DNA from: Candidatus Altimarinota bacterium
GTDB lineage: Bacteria > Patescibacteriota > Gracilibacteria > BD1-5 > UBA2023
Length of the DNA stretch: 34,615 nt
Assembly: GCA_028277205.1 (NCBI GenBank)
Contig: JANQGT010000030.1
Location: 1 to 34,615 of the forward strand
Reading direction: 5' to 3'
The notes beneath the pieces are model-generated. The model did not search any database, was not told the DNA's origin, and was given only the letters and a program-made list of their open reading frames with translations. A program made the position numbers and the translations under genes. Shown here piece by piece: positions 21,379 to 30,542 of this stretch. The first letter of the stretch is position 1. Every line of letters begins with the position of its first letter.

Positions 21379-23454
21379 ATGACTCCTGCTCGTTTTCTTG
21401 GACATACTTTCGCTCGATGTTCCTCTGGGGGATTTACGCTCGTCGAGGTATTGGTGGTCATGTCGATCATCGGTCTTATCGCGGTCGCAGGGCTCAATTT
21501 TGATTTTCAAAAAAAACTCGCAAGCGAGGAGCGCGAGGCTTTCGTGGAGAGTGTCGCAGAATTGGTCTCCACCACCCGAATGAATGCCCTCATCGGAAAA
21601 GGCGTGAATGTCGGAGGGGAGATCATCACGCCGGACGAGACGCGCGTACGCATGAGCTCCGGAGGTATTTCCATACTGTACTACTCCTGAGGGACGCATG
21701 TCGCGACCGGTGCGACGTACGATCATCCCTTTCGATGAGACGCTGATTTTTCCGTCGGCGCACTTCGTGTGACCAGACGCGACAACACCGTCGAAGAGTT
21801 TTCCGACGCCGAGTTTGATATCGTCTTTCAGGGAAGCGATATGAGTTTTACGGGGACGAGCATTGATTTTTCGGAGACTGTCAGCGCGGAATTACTCGTA
21901 GGATACAAGGGTGCTTTTCAGGGAGTGACATTTGATAATCGGGCTCTCGCCACCCATATCGAGGACAGCTGTATATGAGGATGCTGTCAGGCTCGATCGG
22001 GCTATTCTCAGGACGGGTACGTCTGGAATCTCCCGGCGCTTTCTATATGAGAGGCGAGTGATACACTGCTCGGTACAAAGAGTATCTCCAACGGGACACA
22101 AACAGCCAGTCGTATCGTCACGTGTCGTCCGGATCTCACATTTTCCGGATCGACGATATCGGAAAATACTCCGGTCTGCAATACCGGCTATGAGTGGAGC
22201 GAGACCTCCGAATCCTGTCGTCCCATGCGCTGCAGCGCGGCGTCGGATCTCATCGTAGACGGGTATCGGTGGAGCGTCCCAGAGCAGCAGCTGGATACTA
22301 CGAGCATGGCTGTCACCGGGACGAAAATCGTCTCTCATGGCACGCGTACGGCTACTCGCACATTTACGTGTACGAGTGCATGAGATCGCGTAGGAAATGC
22401 CATGACAGAAGATCCCGTCGTCTGCGATACGGGATATACGTGGGACGATGATACCAGTCTCTGTGTCGCCGACGATTGCTTTGCGGATGCATACACCGAG
22501 AGCGGATATACATGGAATATTCCTCTCCAGGTCTCCGGAAACGAATCATCGATCATCGTCTCGGAGGCGATCTCTATCACCAATGGTACGCGCACAGCAA
22601 AGCGCCGCTTTACGTGCGTCGCCGGCTCGCGCATCGCCGGTGATATCATGGAAAATCCCGGTACTTGTGACAGTGGCTATGTCTGGAATACCATTACCGA
22701 AACGTGTCTTTCCGGAGCATGCAGCGCGAATACCGCCTACCAATCTCAGGGATATGCGTGGAATGTCTCGTATCAGGATCCGAATACCACTTCTTCTGTT
22801 CTCTCGGCATCGAGGACTATCGAAAACGGGAGCCGAACAGCATCCGCGCGATTTTCCTGCAGTGCCAGATGAGAGCGTACGATTCAGGATTTTATCGAGG
22901 ATCCGGGGACATGCTCCGAAGGATACATATGGAATAGCACTGCCGCCGCCTGCCTCGCGAGTGACTGTTCGCAGAATGTCTCTCTTGTTTCCGGGGGATA
23001 TACATTTTCCGTGCCTGCGACATCATCCGGAGCGACGACTCCCGAGCTGGTCGGGACACAGGCACTCCCAAACGGACAGCGTACGGCTACTCGCTCGTTT
23101 TCGTGTGTTCAGGGTGCATTTTCCGGTAGTGCACTCGTCGAAAATTTGCCCGTCTGCGATGCGGGATATGCGTGGGACGAGGACAGTGGCGCGTGTGTCG
23201 GAGCGGTGTGCGCCATGCAGGAGGACTACTCTGCGGATGGATATACATGGGATATCCCCGAGCTGCAAAACAATACCACCTCCGGCATCATCACCGGGAC
23301 CGAGTCCATCGCCAACGGGAGTCGTACTGCCGTACGGACATTCACATGTATCAATGGTACTCTGTTTGGAAATGCCATGACCGTCTCTCCCGCGGGAGAC
23401 TGCGACAGCGGCTATGAATGGGACTACGCGCTCCAGAGCTGCATATCCGAATAG
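21379..23454 (+). CDS. Type IV prepilin-like protein (class III methylation motif) with large Cys-rich repeat C-terminus, 691 aa
   Basis: CSSGGFTLVEVLVVMSIIGLIAVAGLNFDFQKKL at the N-terminus; one frame through UGA codons to 23454; repeats with the pattern C..Y...GY.W..P...GT..I.NGTRTA.R.FTC..G...G.A...P..CD.GY.W...T..C. Confidence 0.88.
21982..23451 (+). repeat. Six tandem Cys-rich protein-coding repeats, period 243-249 bp (about 81-83 aa)
   Basis: Repeat-initial Cys codons at about 21982, 22231, 22477, 22720, 22966 and 23209. Confidence 0.85.
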
Positions 23455-23570
23455 ATTCGACCGATTCTTGCGAGAGTGTCTTTGCGGATGGTTTTTTGCG
23501 TCCGTGTACATTCCGCTTGCATTTTCCGTTGCAAACATATCGTTTCTCTATATAATTCTCCCGCTTTTTC

Positions 23571-23645
23571 GAGGCTATCGTCTAGTGGTCAGGACAACAG
23601 GTTTTCATCCTGTAAACCGGGGTTCGATTCCCCGTAGCCTTACCA
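23571..23645 (+). tRNA. tRNA-Glu (UUC), CCA encoded
   Basis: GAGGCTA-TC-GTCTAGTGGTCAGGAC-ACAGG-TTTTCAT-CCTGT-AAA-CGGGGTTCGATTCCCCG-TAGCCTT-A-CCA; anticodon TTC. Confidence 0.95.
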
Positions 23646-25054
23646 AGTGGAATTGTACTCGCAGAGAGCCATGCAAATGGTTCTTTTTCGTGTACTTGTA
23701 GCCGTTTTTTCTCATCCACTTCGAGTTTCACCAGTGCTTCTTTGAGGATGACCCCGCGTAGATGGTCATCCCCGGTTTTATAGGCAATGGAGAGGTCTTT
23801 GAGGAGTTTCACCATTTCACGAAATTCCTCCTCGATCGCCGCGTCCATCCCGATGAGACACTGCAGCTCCTCGACGAGTTTTTGCTCCGAGAAGATGAGT
23901 GTTCTCTTTGCCTCGGCGTAGTCCTCGGAGTCGATTGCTCCGTCGAGTGAGAGCGCGAGGAGACGACTCTTTCGCTCGCGTATCGTGGAGAGCTGTTTCT
24001 CCACGCGCTTTCGCTCTTCGATGATGCTGCCGTTTTCACGAAGAATATGCTCACGCACCGATCGCTCCATCTCCGGGACGAGATCGTCCGGGATCCGCCA
24101 CCGCTCCACGACTGACTCGAGCTTTGAAAAGATTGCTTTCTCCGAGATGGAAATGCCGTGCGTATCGTCGTGGTAGTAGTGGTATTTTCCCTTGATTTTT
24201 GACGCTTTGAGAGACTTTCCCGTCTTCGCGGAGACGACGATACCCTTGAGAGCAAACGAGTGCTTTTTATACCCGATGAGCGTGCGTTTCTTTTCGTTTG
24301 CTTTATCCCAGAGATCGCGAGAGACGATACGCTCGAAAATCCCCTCTCCGACCTGTCCCGCGAATCGGACGATGCCGAGGTAAAATTCGTTTTGGACAAT
24401 CTTTGAGACGGTTGATGTCTTCCATTTTGCGCCCGTTCGTGTGCGAATCCCGCGATCATTCAGGTATTCGGCGATCTGGATATAGCTGTATCCCTCCGTA
24501 CGCAGCGCAAATAGTTTCTCAAGGATGGGGCGCTCGTCGTCATGCGGGATCACGCCTCCCTCGTGATTCTTGTATCCGTACGGAGCCTTGTACGGGACTT
24601 TGCCCTCCGCCACCATCGCATTCATCCGGCGCATGACGCGCTGGCGCAGCTTTGCGATTTCCTCTGCACCGAGTGAGAGAAATATCCCCATCGTCAAAAG
24701 CTCGTGCTCGGTGTATACGCAGTTGTGTGTATGGACTTCTCGGATCTTCCCCTGACGAATTGCCCACTTGATCGTACCCTCATCCACCTCATTTCGAGAG
24801 AGGCGATCGATGTCCCACGTGATGAGCGTGTCCGCCTTTCATTCATAGAAATAGCCTATCATCTCCGCGAAGAGGGGACGACCCGGTTTCTTGGCGCTCA
24901 TTCGCTCCTCGAAGATTCTCACGATCTCGCATTCGCGTCCCTGCTGCCTCAGCCCCTCGATATACTCCTCCGCCCACGTGCGCTGGTCGTCGATGCTCGC
25001 CTTTTGGTGGCGGGAGTCGTCCGTGGATTTTCGGAGATAGATGATTGTGGGCAT
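23582..25054 (-). CDS. Large serine recombinase (resolvase/invertase-type site-specific integrase)
   Basis: MPTIIYLRKSTDDSRHQKASIDDQRTWAEEYI...FYE[UGA=G]KADTLITWDIDRLSRNEVDEGTIKWAI...; recombinase and coiled-coil domains; C-terminus TGNRTPVYRMKTCCPDH is encoded antisense to tRNA-Glu. Confidence 0.92.
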
Positions 25055-25112
25055 GGAAAAATCTTTGGGAAATATATTTTTTTGATTTCTATCGGATACG
25101 CATTATAATCAC

Positions 25113-25150
25113 GTTCAAATTGAACATGATTTCGTTCACTTTGAACATGA
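25113..25150. promoter_or_regulatory. Two 17-bp operator-like repeats between divergent recombinase and regulator genes
   Basis: GTTCAAATTGAACATGA (25113-25129) and GTTCACTTTGAACATGA (25134-25150), each with TTCAnnnTGAA dyad symmetry and 21-bp phasing, downstream of a TATAAT. Confidence 0.7.
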
Positions 25151-26266
25151 ATGAGCAAAAAAAGTGTACATCTTACCGAACGGATTTTCTCATTGGTTCA
25201 GGAAAATCCCGGTCTCTCATCAACGCAGATAGCAAAACAACTTTCTGTGGGGCGAACAACTGCGTTTTTGCATTTGCGGAAGCTTTTGTCTCTCAATAAA
25301 ATACGAGTTGAAGGAAAAACAAGTTCTGTTCGCTATTTTCCTCATGAGTTCGTCTATGTTGGGAGTAACATTCGGGATGGTATCGAGTGGACTCCTAATA
25401 GAGTGCAGATACTGAAAGCAGAAGTAATTTGTAGGATCGAAAGTGAGTATGACGAGGTAGTATCACAAGACGAACTGGAAGAAGTATTTGATCAATACTG
25501 CATGTACATCGCTCCGGACGACACATTCCTCGTGGGGTTTGACGGATTCGTCGGGTGGTGTACCGACTCGAGACATAACTTCTCGGATCGGATCGTTGAA
25601 AAAGCAAAAGAGTACCTTGAAATTTGTGGGAGTATCGAATACCGGAGGAAGAGAAACGGTATGCTCGACGCCTCGGAGTCAGCCCGTGCGAATCTCCGGG
25701 AACTCGTCGAAATAGGATTTGATCATTTCTTCTTCCTTGAAGCTTCGGTATTGGAAAATGGATTTGGACGTTCACGCACAGCGCTGGAGCTGTACCATGG
25801 AAAGCTCGGCAATCAGTCATTTTTGGAACAGGTTACCGACCGATATGCAGATACTATTCGTCAGTATGTCAAAAATACTGGAGTTGACTGTCTCGCGTTT
25901 GCTCCCCCGACACATAGTCGCAAAATACAATTTCGCGATGTACTTGAAAAAAGTCTCAATCTCAAACTTCGTAAGATCAAGGCGGAAAAGATTCCCCCTT
26001 TTGGAAGAATCCTGCAACCTCAAAAAGACATACACGACCGAAAACATCGGGTGCATAATGCTTCAATGAGTCTTTCTGTGGAAATACCCCCTGATATTGC
26101 TGCGTATAAACATATTCTCATCCTTGACGACAGCTTTACCACCGGAGCAACGCCGAATGCGATTGCTCGAAAGATTCGTGATGGCGGGTACTCTGGAAAA
26201 ATATCGATCATCACGATATGTGGTTCATTTAGCTATGATCTGGCGATCACCGAACATGAGATATAG
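25151..26266 (+). CDS. Winged-helix regulator fused to a phosphoribosyltransferase-type domain
   Basis: VHLTERIFSLVQENPGLSSTQIAKQLSVGRTTAFLHLRKLLSLNKIRVEGK (wHTH); HILILDDSFTTGATPNAIARKI (PRPP-binding loop); no in-frame TGA. Confidence 0.8.
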   Translation: MSKKSVHLTERIFSLVQENPGLSSTQIAKQLSVGRTTAFLHLRKLLSLNKIRVEGKTSSVRYFPHEFVYVGSNIRDGIEWTPNRVQILKAEVICRIESEYDEVVSQDELEEVFDQYCMYIAPDDTFLVGFDGFVGWCTDSRHNFSDRIVEKAKEYLEICGSIEYRRKRNGMLDASESARANLRELVEIGFDHFFFLEASVLENGFGRSRTALELYHGKLGNQSFLEQVTDRYADTIRQYVKNTGVDCLAFAPPTHSRKIQFRDVLEKSLNLKLRKIKAEKIPPFGRILQPQKDIHDRKHRVHNASMSLSVEIPPDIAAYKHILILDDSFTTGATPNAIARKIRDGGYSGKISIITICGSFSYDLAITEHEI

Positions 26267-26311
26267 AGAATGATAGTATAAATTTTTCTCGCGCTTTTTC
26301 TACCGACACTT

Positions 26312-26390
26312 ATCGAGTTCTCAAACAGAGAGAGTGCACCTGCTTGTCCGAGCGATCCGTGGATTTGCGGAGGTAGATGATGGTGGGTAT
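26312..26390 (-). pseudogene. Decayed N-terminal fragment of a second serine recombinase
   Basis: Minus-strand (ATA)PTIIYLRKSTDRSDKQVHSL..., then frame loss and TAA; close match to the MPTIIYLRKSTDDSRHQ start of the intact copy. Confidence 0.7.
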
Positions 26391-26405
26391 GGGGAGTATT
26401 TCGAA

Positions 26406-26493
26406 AAATTGAAATTATTTTTTGCGAAATTGAAATTAGCGTCAGGTTTTTCTGAATTTGAAGCCAAAATATTTTCTGAAGAAATTGAAATTA
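26406..26493. repeat. Three copies of AAATTGAAATTA
   Basis: 26406-26417, 26427-26438 and 26482-26493; the first two spaced 21 bp. Confidence 0.65.
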
Positions 26494-27420
26494 GTCACCT
26501 TTTTCAGCATCATGTATTTGCATCTGTGAGGGTGCTGAAATATGTTTATAAACCTCAGTAATAATGTATTCTGATTTCTCGGTTTGATCTTGATTGATAG
26601 TCCTTCGAGTTAATACTCTTGCCTCAATTTGATCATTTTTACCAAATTTACGATCCTGATCAATTTCCGAGTTAAATTGTTGATCTTGAATTGCCACAAA
26701 AAAGCTTCGCTTTCAGTCTGTTACCTTCCATTTCTGTCAAGGAATAAAACTGACGGTTATGATTTTCAATTTCATATTTTCTTTCTCTTCGTAAACTTCA
26801 CTATCTGGTGGAGTTACTGCCAGTTTACACGCATCTTCCTTGTCGATTCGTATCTCGTTTTCTCCATCTTTTGCCACAAACAAGTCAATACCCTCTTCTC
26901 ATAGAGGTTCTGATATTGCCTCTGACAAATGCTGTCTAACTTTTCGATTTTCATAGAGATGATAAATCTCTTCTGTCACATTGATTGTCACGCCTCATTC
27001 GATTTGCAACACAACATTTCCATCTTTCAGCTCTGTAGATTGAATTTTTTTTCCGTGCAGATCCTTCACAAGTGAAATCAGAGATCCTCACCACAGGATA
27101 GTCATAGTCATTCATATATATCCGAGTATCTCTGCAATATTGAGTACCGAATTTACCTCATTACTATTAAAAATAGTAAGCAATCATTGAGTTGCCTGAA
27201 AAGTCTCCTGAGAAAAAAGAAGTTCGACTCCAAAACTTCACTCTCTGAATCGCGCATCAACCTTGACAGACACATTTGTTTTTCATTTATTGAGTATGTA
27301 TGCCGCCTCTTTGACGAGGTTCGCAAGTGCAAGAAGTGCTGGCGCAAGCTCCGAGACCTCCATTGTGTGGCTTCGAAGCAGTGGTCAGTCGTAGACTATG
27401 TTGAGCTTTTTTTGATCCAT
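26491..27420 (-). CDS. Uncharacterised protein, 309 aa, very rich in UGA-Gly codons
   Basis: MDQKKLNIVYD[G]PLLRSHTMEVSELAPALLALANLVKEAAYILNK[G]KTNVSVKVDARFRE[G]SFGVELLFSQ...ILGYI[G]MTMTILW[G]GSLISLVKDLHGKK...; open to TAA; the track shows only its ends. Confidence 0.8.
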
Positions 27421-27616
27421 ACCTTCTGACTCGGAGAATAAATTAATGGCAGTATATATCACAAACAAGAATTACAAGCAAAGCATACGGCGTTTATCTC
27501 ATAAAAAGAATAAGAGATTTAAGGCAATAAATGTCCGATATCTAAAAACACCTCCCCACACCTCCGCTCCACCACCTCCACAGGCACCCCGAAGCACAAG
27601 GCAATCATACCATATA

Positions 27617-28300
27617 TTACTCGGAATCAGAAGTGTTAGAACGCTCTTCTCGGCGTTTCAATTCTTCCTCTGCGAGCTCTAGCAGTTGTTTCGCAGGCAT
27701 TTTTTCCAATGACTCCACCCATGGCTCTACAGTATCATAGCGTGTGTTTTTCACATGCGTTCTCTCTCCGTCGCATGCATTCCATACACCGCGATGCGCC
27801 TTTCGCGCTCGATTTTCCGCAGCCTGAAGAATATTATGATACCGTGTCGGTCAATCATAGACATAGTGAAATCCGTATCCATTTTCTATAGCCCTCTCCT
27901 GATACAGCTCGCCGTCTATCCAAACATGGGCAAGATATCGACCGTATTTGTCCTTTCGGGACTGGGTGCGGTCGTATTCGATTCGTACCGACTTTCCGAG
28001 AAGAAGATCCGTCGCAAATGCTGAAGCTTCATCTCAATAGCATTCCTTGTATCCGGTTCGGGTAGTATACGTTTCAGGCGTATCGATTCAGAGTATGCGA
28101 ATAACGTCAAGCGCTCAGTTGCCGCGTATCTTGATAGTGTCGCCGTCGACGACCTGCACGACGGTGTACTCTTGCATACTCCCTTGCTTGAGGACGGACA
28201 CCGCATTTCATCATGCTCGATAGGGAAAACTTGCGCGATCGTATATGGTAATCACGAGAGCGATCATGAAGAGAATGCCAAGTAGATAGAGCTTTTTCAT
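27617..28300 (-). CDS. Staphylococcal nuclease-like (SNase/thermonuclease) protein, N-terminal membrane/signal segment
   Basis: MKKLYLLGILFMIALVITIYD...YTVVQVVDGDTIKIRGN[G]ALDVIRIL[G]IDTPET...ECY[G]DEASAFATDLLLGKSVRIEYDRTQSRKDKYGRYLAHVWIDGELYQERAIENGYGFHYVYD[G]P...RKAHRGVWNAC. Confidence 0.92.
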
Positions 28301-28312
28301 ATGCTTGAGGCG

Positions 28313-28876
28313 TTATTCGTCGTTTGATTTTTGTTTTCTTCTGTATTCATCGCAAAAATGTGCGACAACGGCGAGATATATGATCAGCAAAGTCAGCAGA
28401 GTCGGCTCCATCATGAGTGCTCCTCAGTAGAGCGATACGTTCAGGAATGCGAACAAGATGAGTGCGAAAAACAGCAGTTGTTCATCGGACTCCCAGAGAA
28501 AGTACTCCCACAGCAGGGATGCGTTTTTTTGCTCTCTTTCCTGTCGTTCTTCCGGACTTTCATCGTCAAAATCCGGTTTTCGCAGTGTGGGAAAATACCC
28601 GGAAGCGAACAGCAGTCATACCAATCCCCCTATGACCTGAGCAACCAGTGCTCGCGTCGTAAACGCCTCGAACATTGATTCTCGCTTCGCTCGATAGCCA
28701 TACCCGCAGTCCTCGCTGAAGTAATCGGGATCCTCCGTCTCGATACACCGCACAAGACACGTGTACCCATTGCAAGAATGGTGTAAAGCGGCGACGACAA
28801 ACGGGAGCGTGAAAAACATGCCGAGTACCGCGAAGAGCGCGTAGTGTGCGTAGAGGAGCTTGATGGGTTTCTGCAT
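28313..28876 (-). CDS. Hypothetical membrane protein
   Basis: MQKPIKLLYAHYALFAVLGMFFTLPFVVAALHHSC...IGGLV[G]LLFASGYFPTLRKPDFDDESPEERQ...LLFFALILFAFLNVSLY[G]GALMMEPTLLTLLIIYLAVV; ends TAA. Confidence 0.7.
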
Positions 28877-28885
28877 GTCCGATTG

Positions 28886-29293
28886 TTAGCAAAACAATTC
28901 TTGCGAACGTTTTTCCACCTGACGTCTCGGAGCTCCGAATACCCGCTCCAGCACCACGGCATCGCATCCGTATAGTGATACGGCTTCATGAAAGGCGTCT
29001 TTTGGCATGAGGAGTTTTCGGGCGTAGTCGTCGGCACGAATCTCCCTGGGATCCAGAGCGTGTACGTATCGTCCCGAGGACGCCCCGACCTCCCGATGAA
29101 AGTAGTGCCCGAGCTCGTGAGCGATCACCCAGCGCCGCTCTATGAGAGATAATCTCGCATCGACGATGATACGAAATTGATCCCACCAAAAGCACAGTCC
29201 GCGCAGACGAGACAGACATGTTTCATCGATCGTGATGCCGAATTCCCGAGCTACCCGGTACAGATCGACGGGGATGGTATCCTCAAGGATCAT
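28886..29293 (-). CDS. ImmA/IrrE-type metallopeptidase
   Basis: IVDARLSLIERRWVIAHELGHYFHREVG...REIRADDYARKLLMP; HExxH plus the distal E. Confidence 0.88.
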   Translation of the reverse strand: MILEDTIPVDLYRVAREFGITIDETCLSRLRGLCFWWDQFRIIVDARLSLIERRWVIAHELGHYFHREVGASSGRYVHALDPREIRADDYARKLLMPKDAFHEAVSLYGCDAVVLERVFGAPRRQVEKRSQELFC

Positions 29294-29316
29294 ATGGGCA
29301 TAAAGAACAACAAGTG

Positions 29317-29763
29317 CTAATCGCCTCTGTGTTTTGGTTTGTCCGATTTTTCTCCGTATTTGTGGCGAATGAAATCGATGGCGAGCTTTATGTCTTCGAT
29401 CGCCTCCTTGTCTGAAATTCCATATTCTCGAGAGAGGGCAACTTCAAAGTCCTCAATGCGTTCGCCGGATGACTCTGCCAATTTTATCCCATGCGAATGC
29501 TCGAGCTCGGCTTTTTTGGCTTCGATGATGAGATTTTCCATCTGCGTCTCGGAAAGACCCATTGCGATACCGATTTTGCGGAATGCTGAAGTATTTCATA
29601 TCGTCCGACCATTCAACATATTCGATATATACTGGTATGATACTCCGATTTTATCAGCGATTTCGACAGCAGTAAGATTCTTTTCTTCTTTCATGCGAGT
29701 GAGTTTCTCAGCAAGAAAGTCGCTGAGAAAACGTTTATCGAAAGACTCGTTTTGTCGAGCCAT
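29317..29763 (-). CDS. XRE-family HTH regulator
   Basis: MARQNESFDKRFLSDFLAEKLTRMKEEKNLTAVEIADKIGVSYQYISNMLNGRTI[UGA=G]NTSAFRKIGIAMGLSETQMENL...; adjacent to ImmA/IrrE. Confidence 0.85.
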
Positions 29764-29923
29764 ACTAAAGAAATAGTGATGCTAAACTGAAATAATTGTA
29801 CCAATTTTGAAAAAAAGGCAAGCAGAAAGTGAAAGAAAATCGAATAAAAACTTGAAATCACAACTTACTCGATTATACTTGTTTTCAAATCACAGAAATC
29901 TAAAGCCATTACCTTACGTTATT

Positions 29924-30205
29924 ATGCTTTCGAATACAACTCAATCGCATGTATGAGTGTCGCAGAAAAGAAAAATCCATCTCCTCCTCGAGGAAACCCC
30001 CGGACTCAAGTTTCGTCTCTCGACATACCTCGAACGGTCTCCCTCGAGTATCAGTGGCGTCCTCAAGAAGAACCTCTTCCAATGGCGCATCCGCGAGCAA
30101 TGGACAGACGCCATCAACGACCTCCTCGGCACCGACTACACGATCAATGATCTCTTCTCTCCCGCGACAGATCCCGCGACAGATCCCGAGCCCGCACACT
30201 CCTAA
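29924..30205 (+). CDS. Small putative HTH/Cro-like protein
   Basis: MLSNTTQSHV[G]VSQKRKIHLLLEETPGLKFRLSTYLERSPSSISGVLKKNLFQWRIREQWTDAINDLLGTDYTINDLF*; divergent from the XRE gene. Confidence 0.6.
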
Positions 30206-30215
30206 CTCCTCTCCC

Positions 30216-30542
30216 ATGACCGCGCTCATCACCATCACTCCTCGCGAAGACGGACAGCTCTGGACGACCTCTCTCGGTACCTCGGGTACGTACTCCGTCG
30301 GCGATGTCGCAAGGGTACTCGGTACCGGGCAAAATCGTCTGTTCAAATTTCTGAAAGCACGCGGCATCCTCCGATCCGACCGCACTCCCAGACGGGAATA
30401 TCTGCGCCTCGGATATTTCCGGATCGTGCGCGGCGAATATCAGCGTGCGGACGGCATCGTTTGCGAATACGCGAGGTTACCAAAATTCATCTTGCAAAAA
30501 GAGACCTCTTTCGCTATATTTGTGCTTCTCTCGCGAGAGATT
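30216..30542 (+). CDS. KilAC-like phage antirepressor domain protein (possibly truncated; frame open into rlmN)
   Basis: MTALITITPREDGQLWTTSLGTSGTYSVGDVARVLGTGQNRLFKFLKARGILRSDRTPRREYLRLGYFRIVRGEYQ; no TAA/TAG before rlmN in the same frame. Confidence 0.65.
30477..30483. other. Candidate right attachment-site core (TTACCAA) matching the tRNA-Glu 3' end
   Basis: TTACCAA at 30477-30483 and at 23640-23646 (includes tRNA CCA). Confidence 0.3.
30492..30520 (+). promoter_or_regulatory. Promoter for rlmN
   Basis: TTGCAA - 17 bp - TATATT, then GAGAG upstream of ATG 30543. Confidence 0.55.

Noticed and set aside
29957-30205. GTG start for the small HTH protein as given in the track
   Set aside because: With UGA=Gly the frame extends to ATG 29924, a more plausible start, though the true start is unproven.
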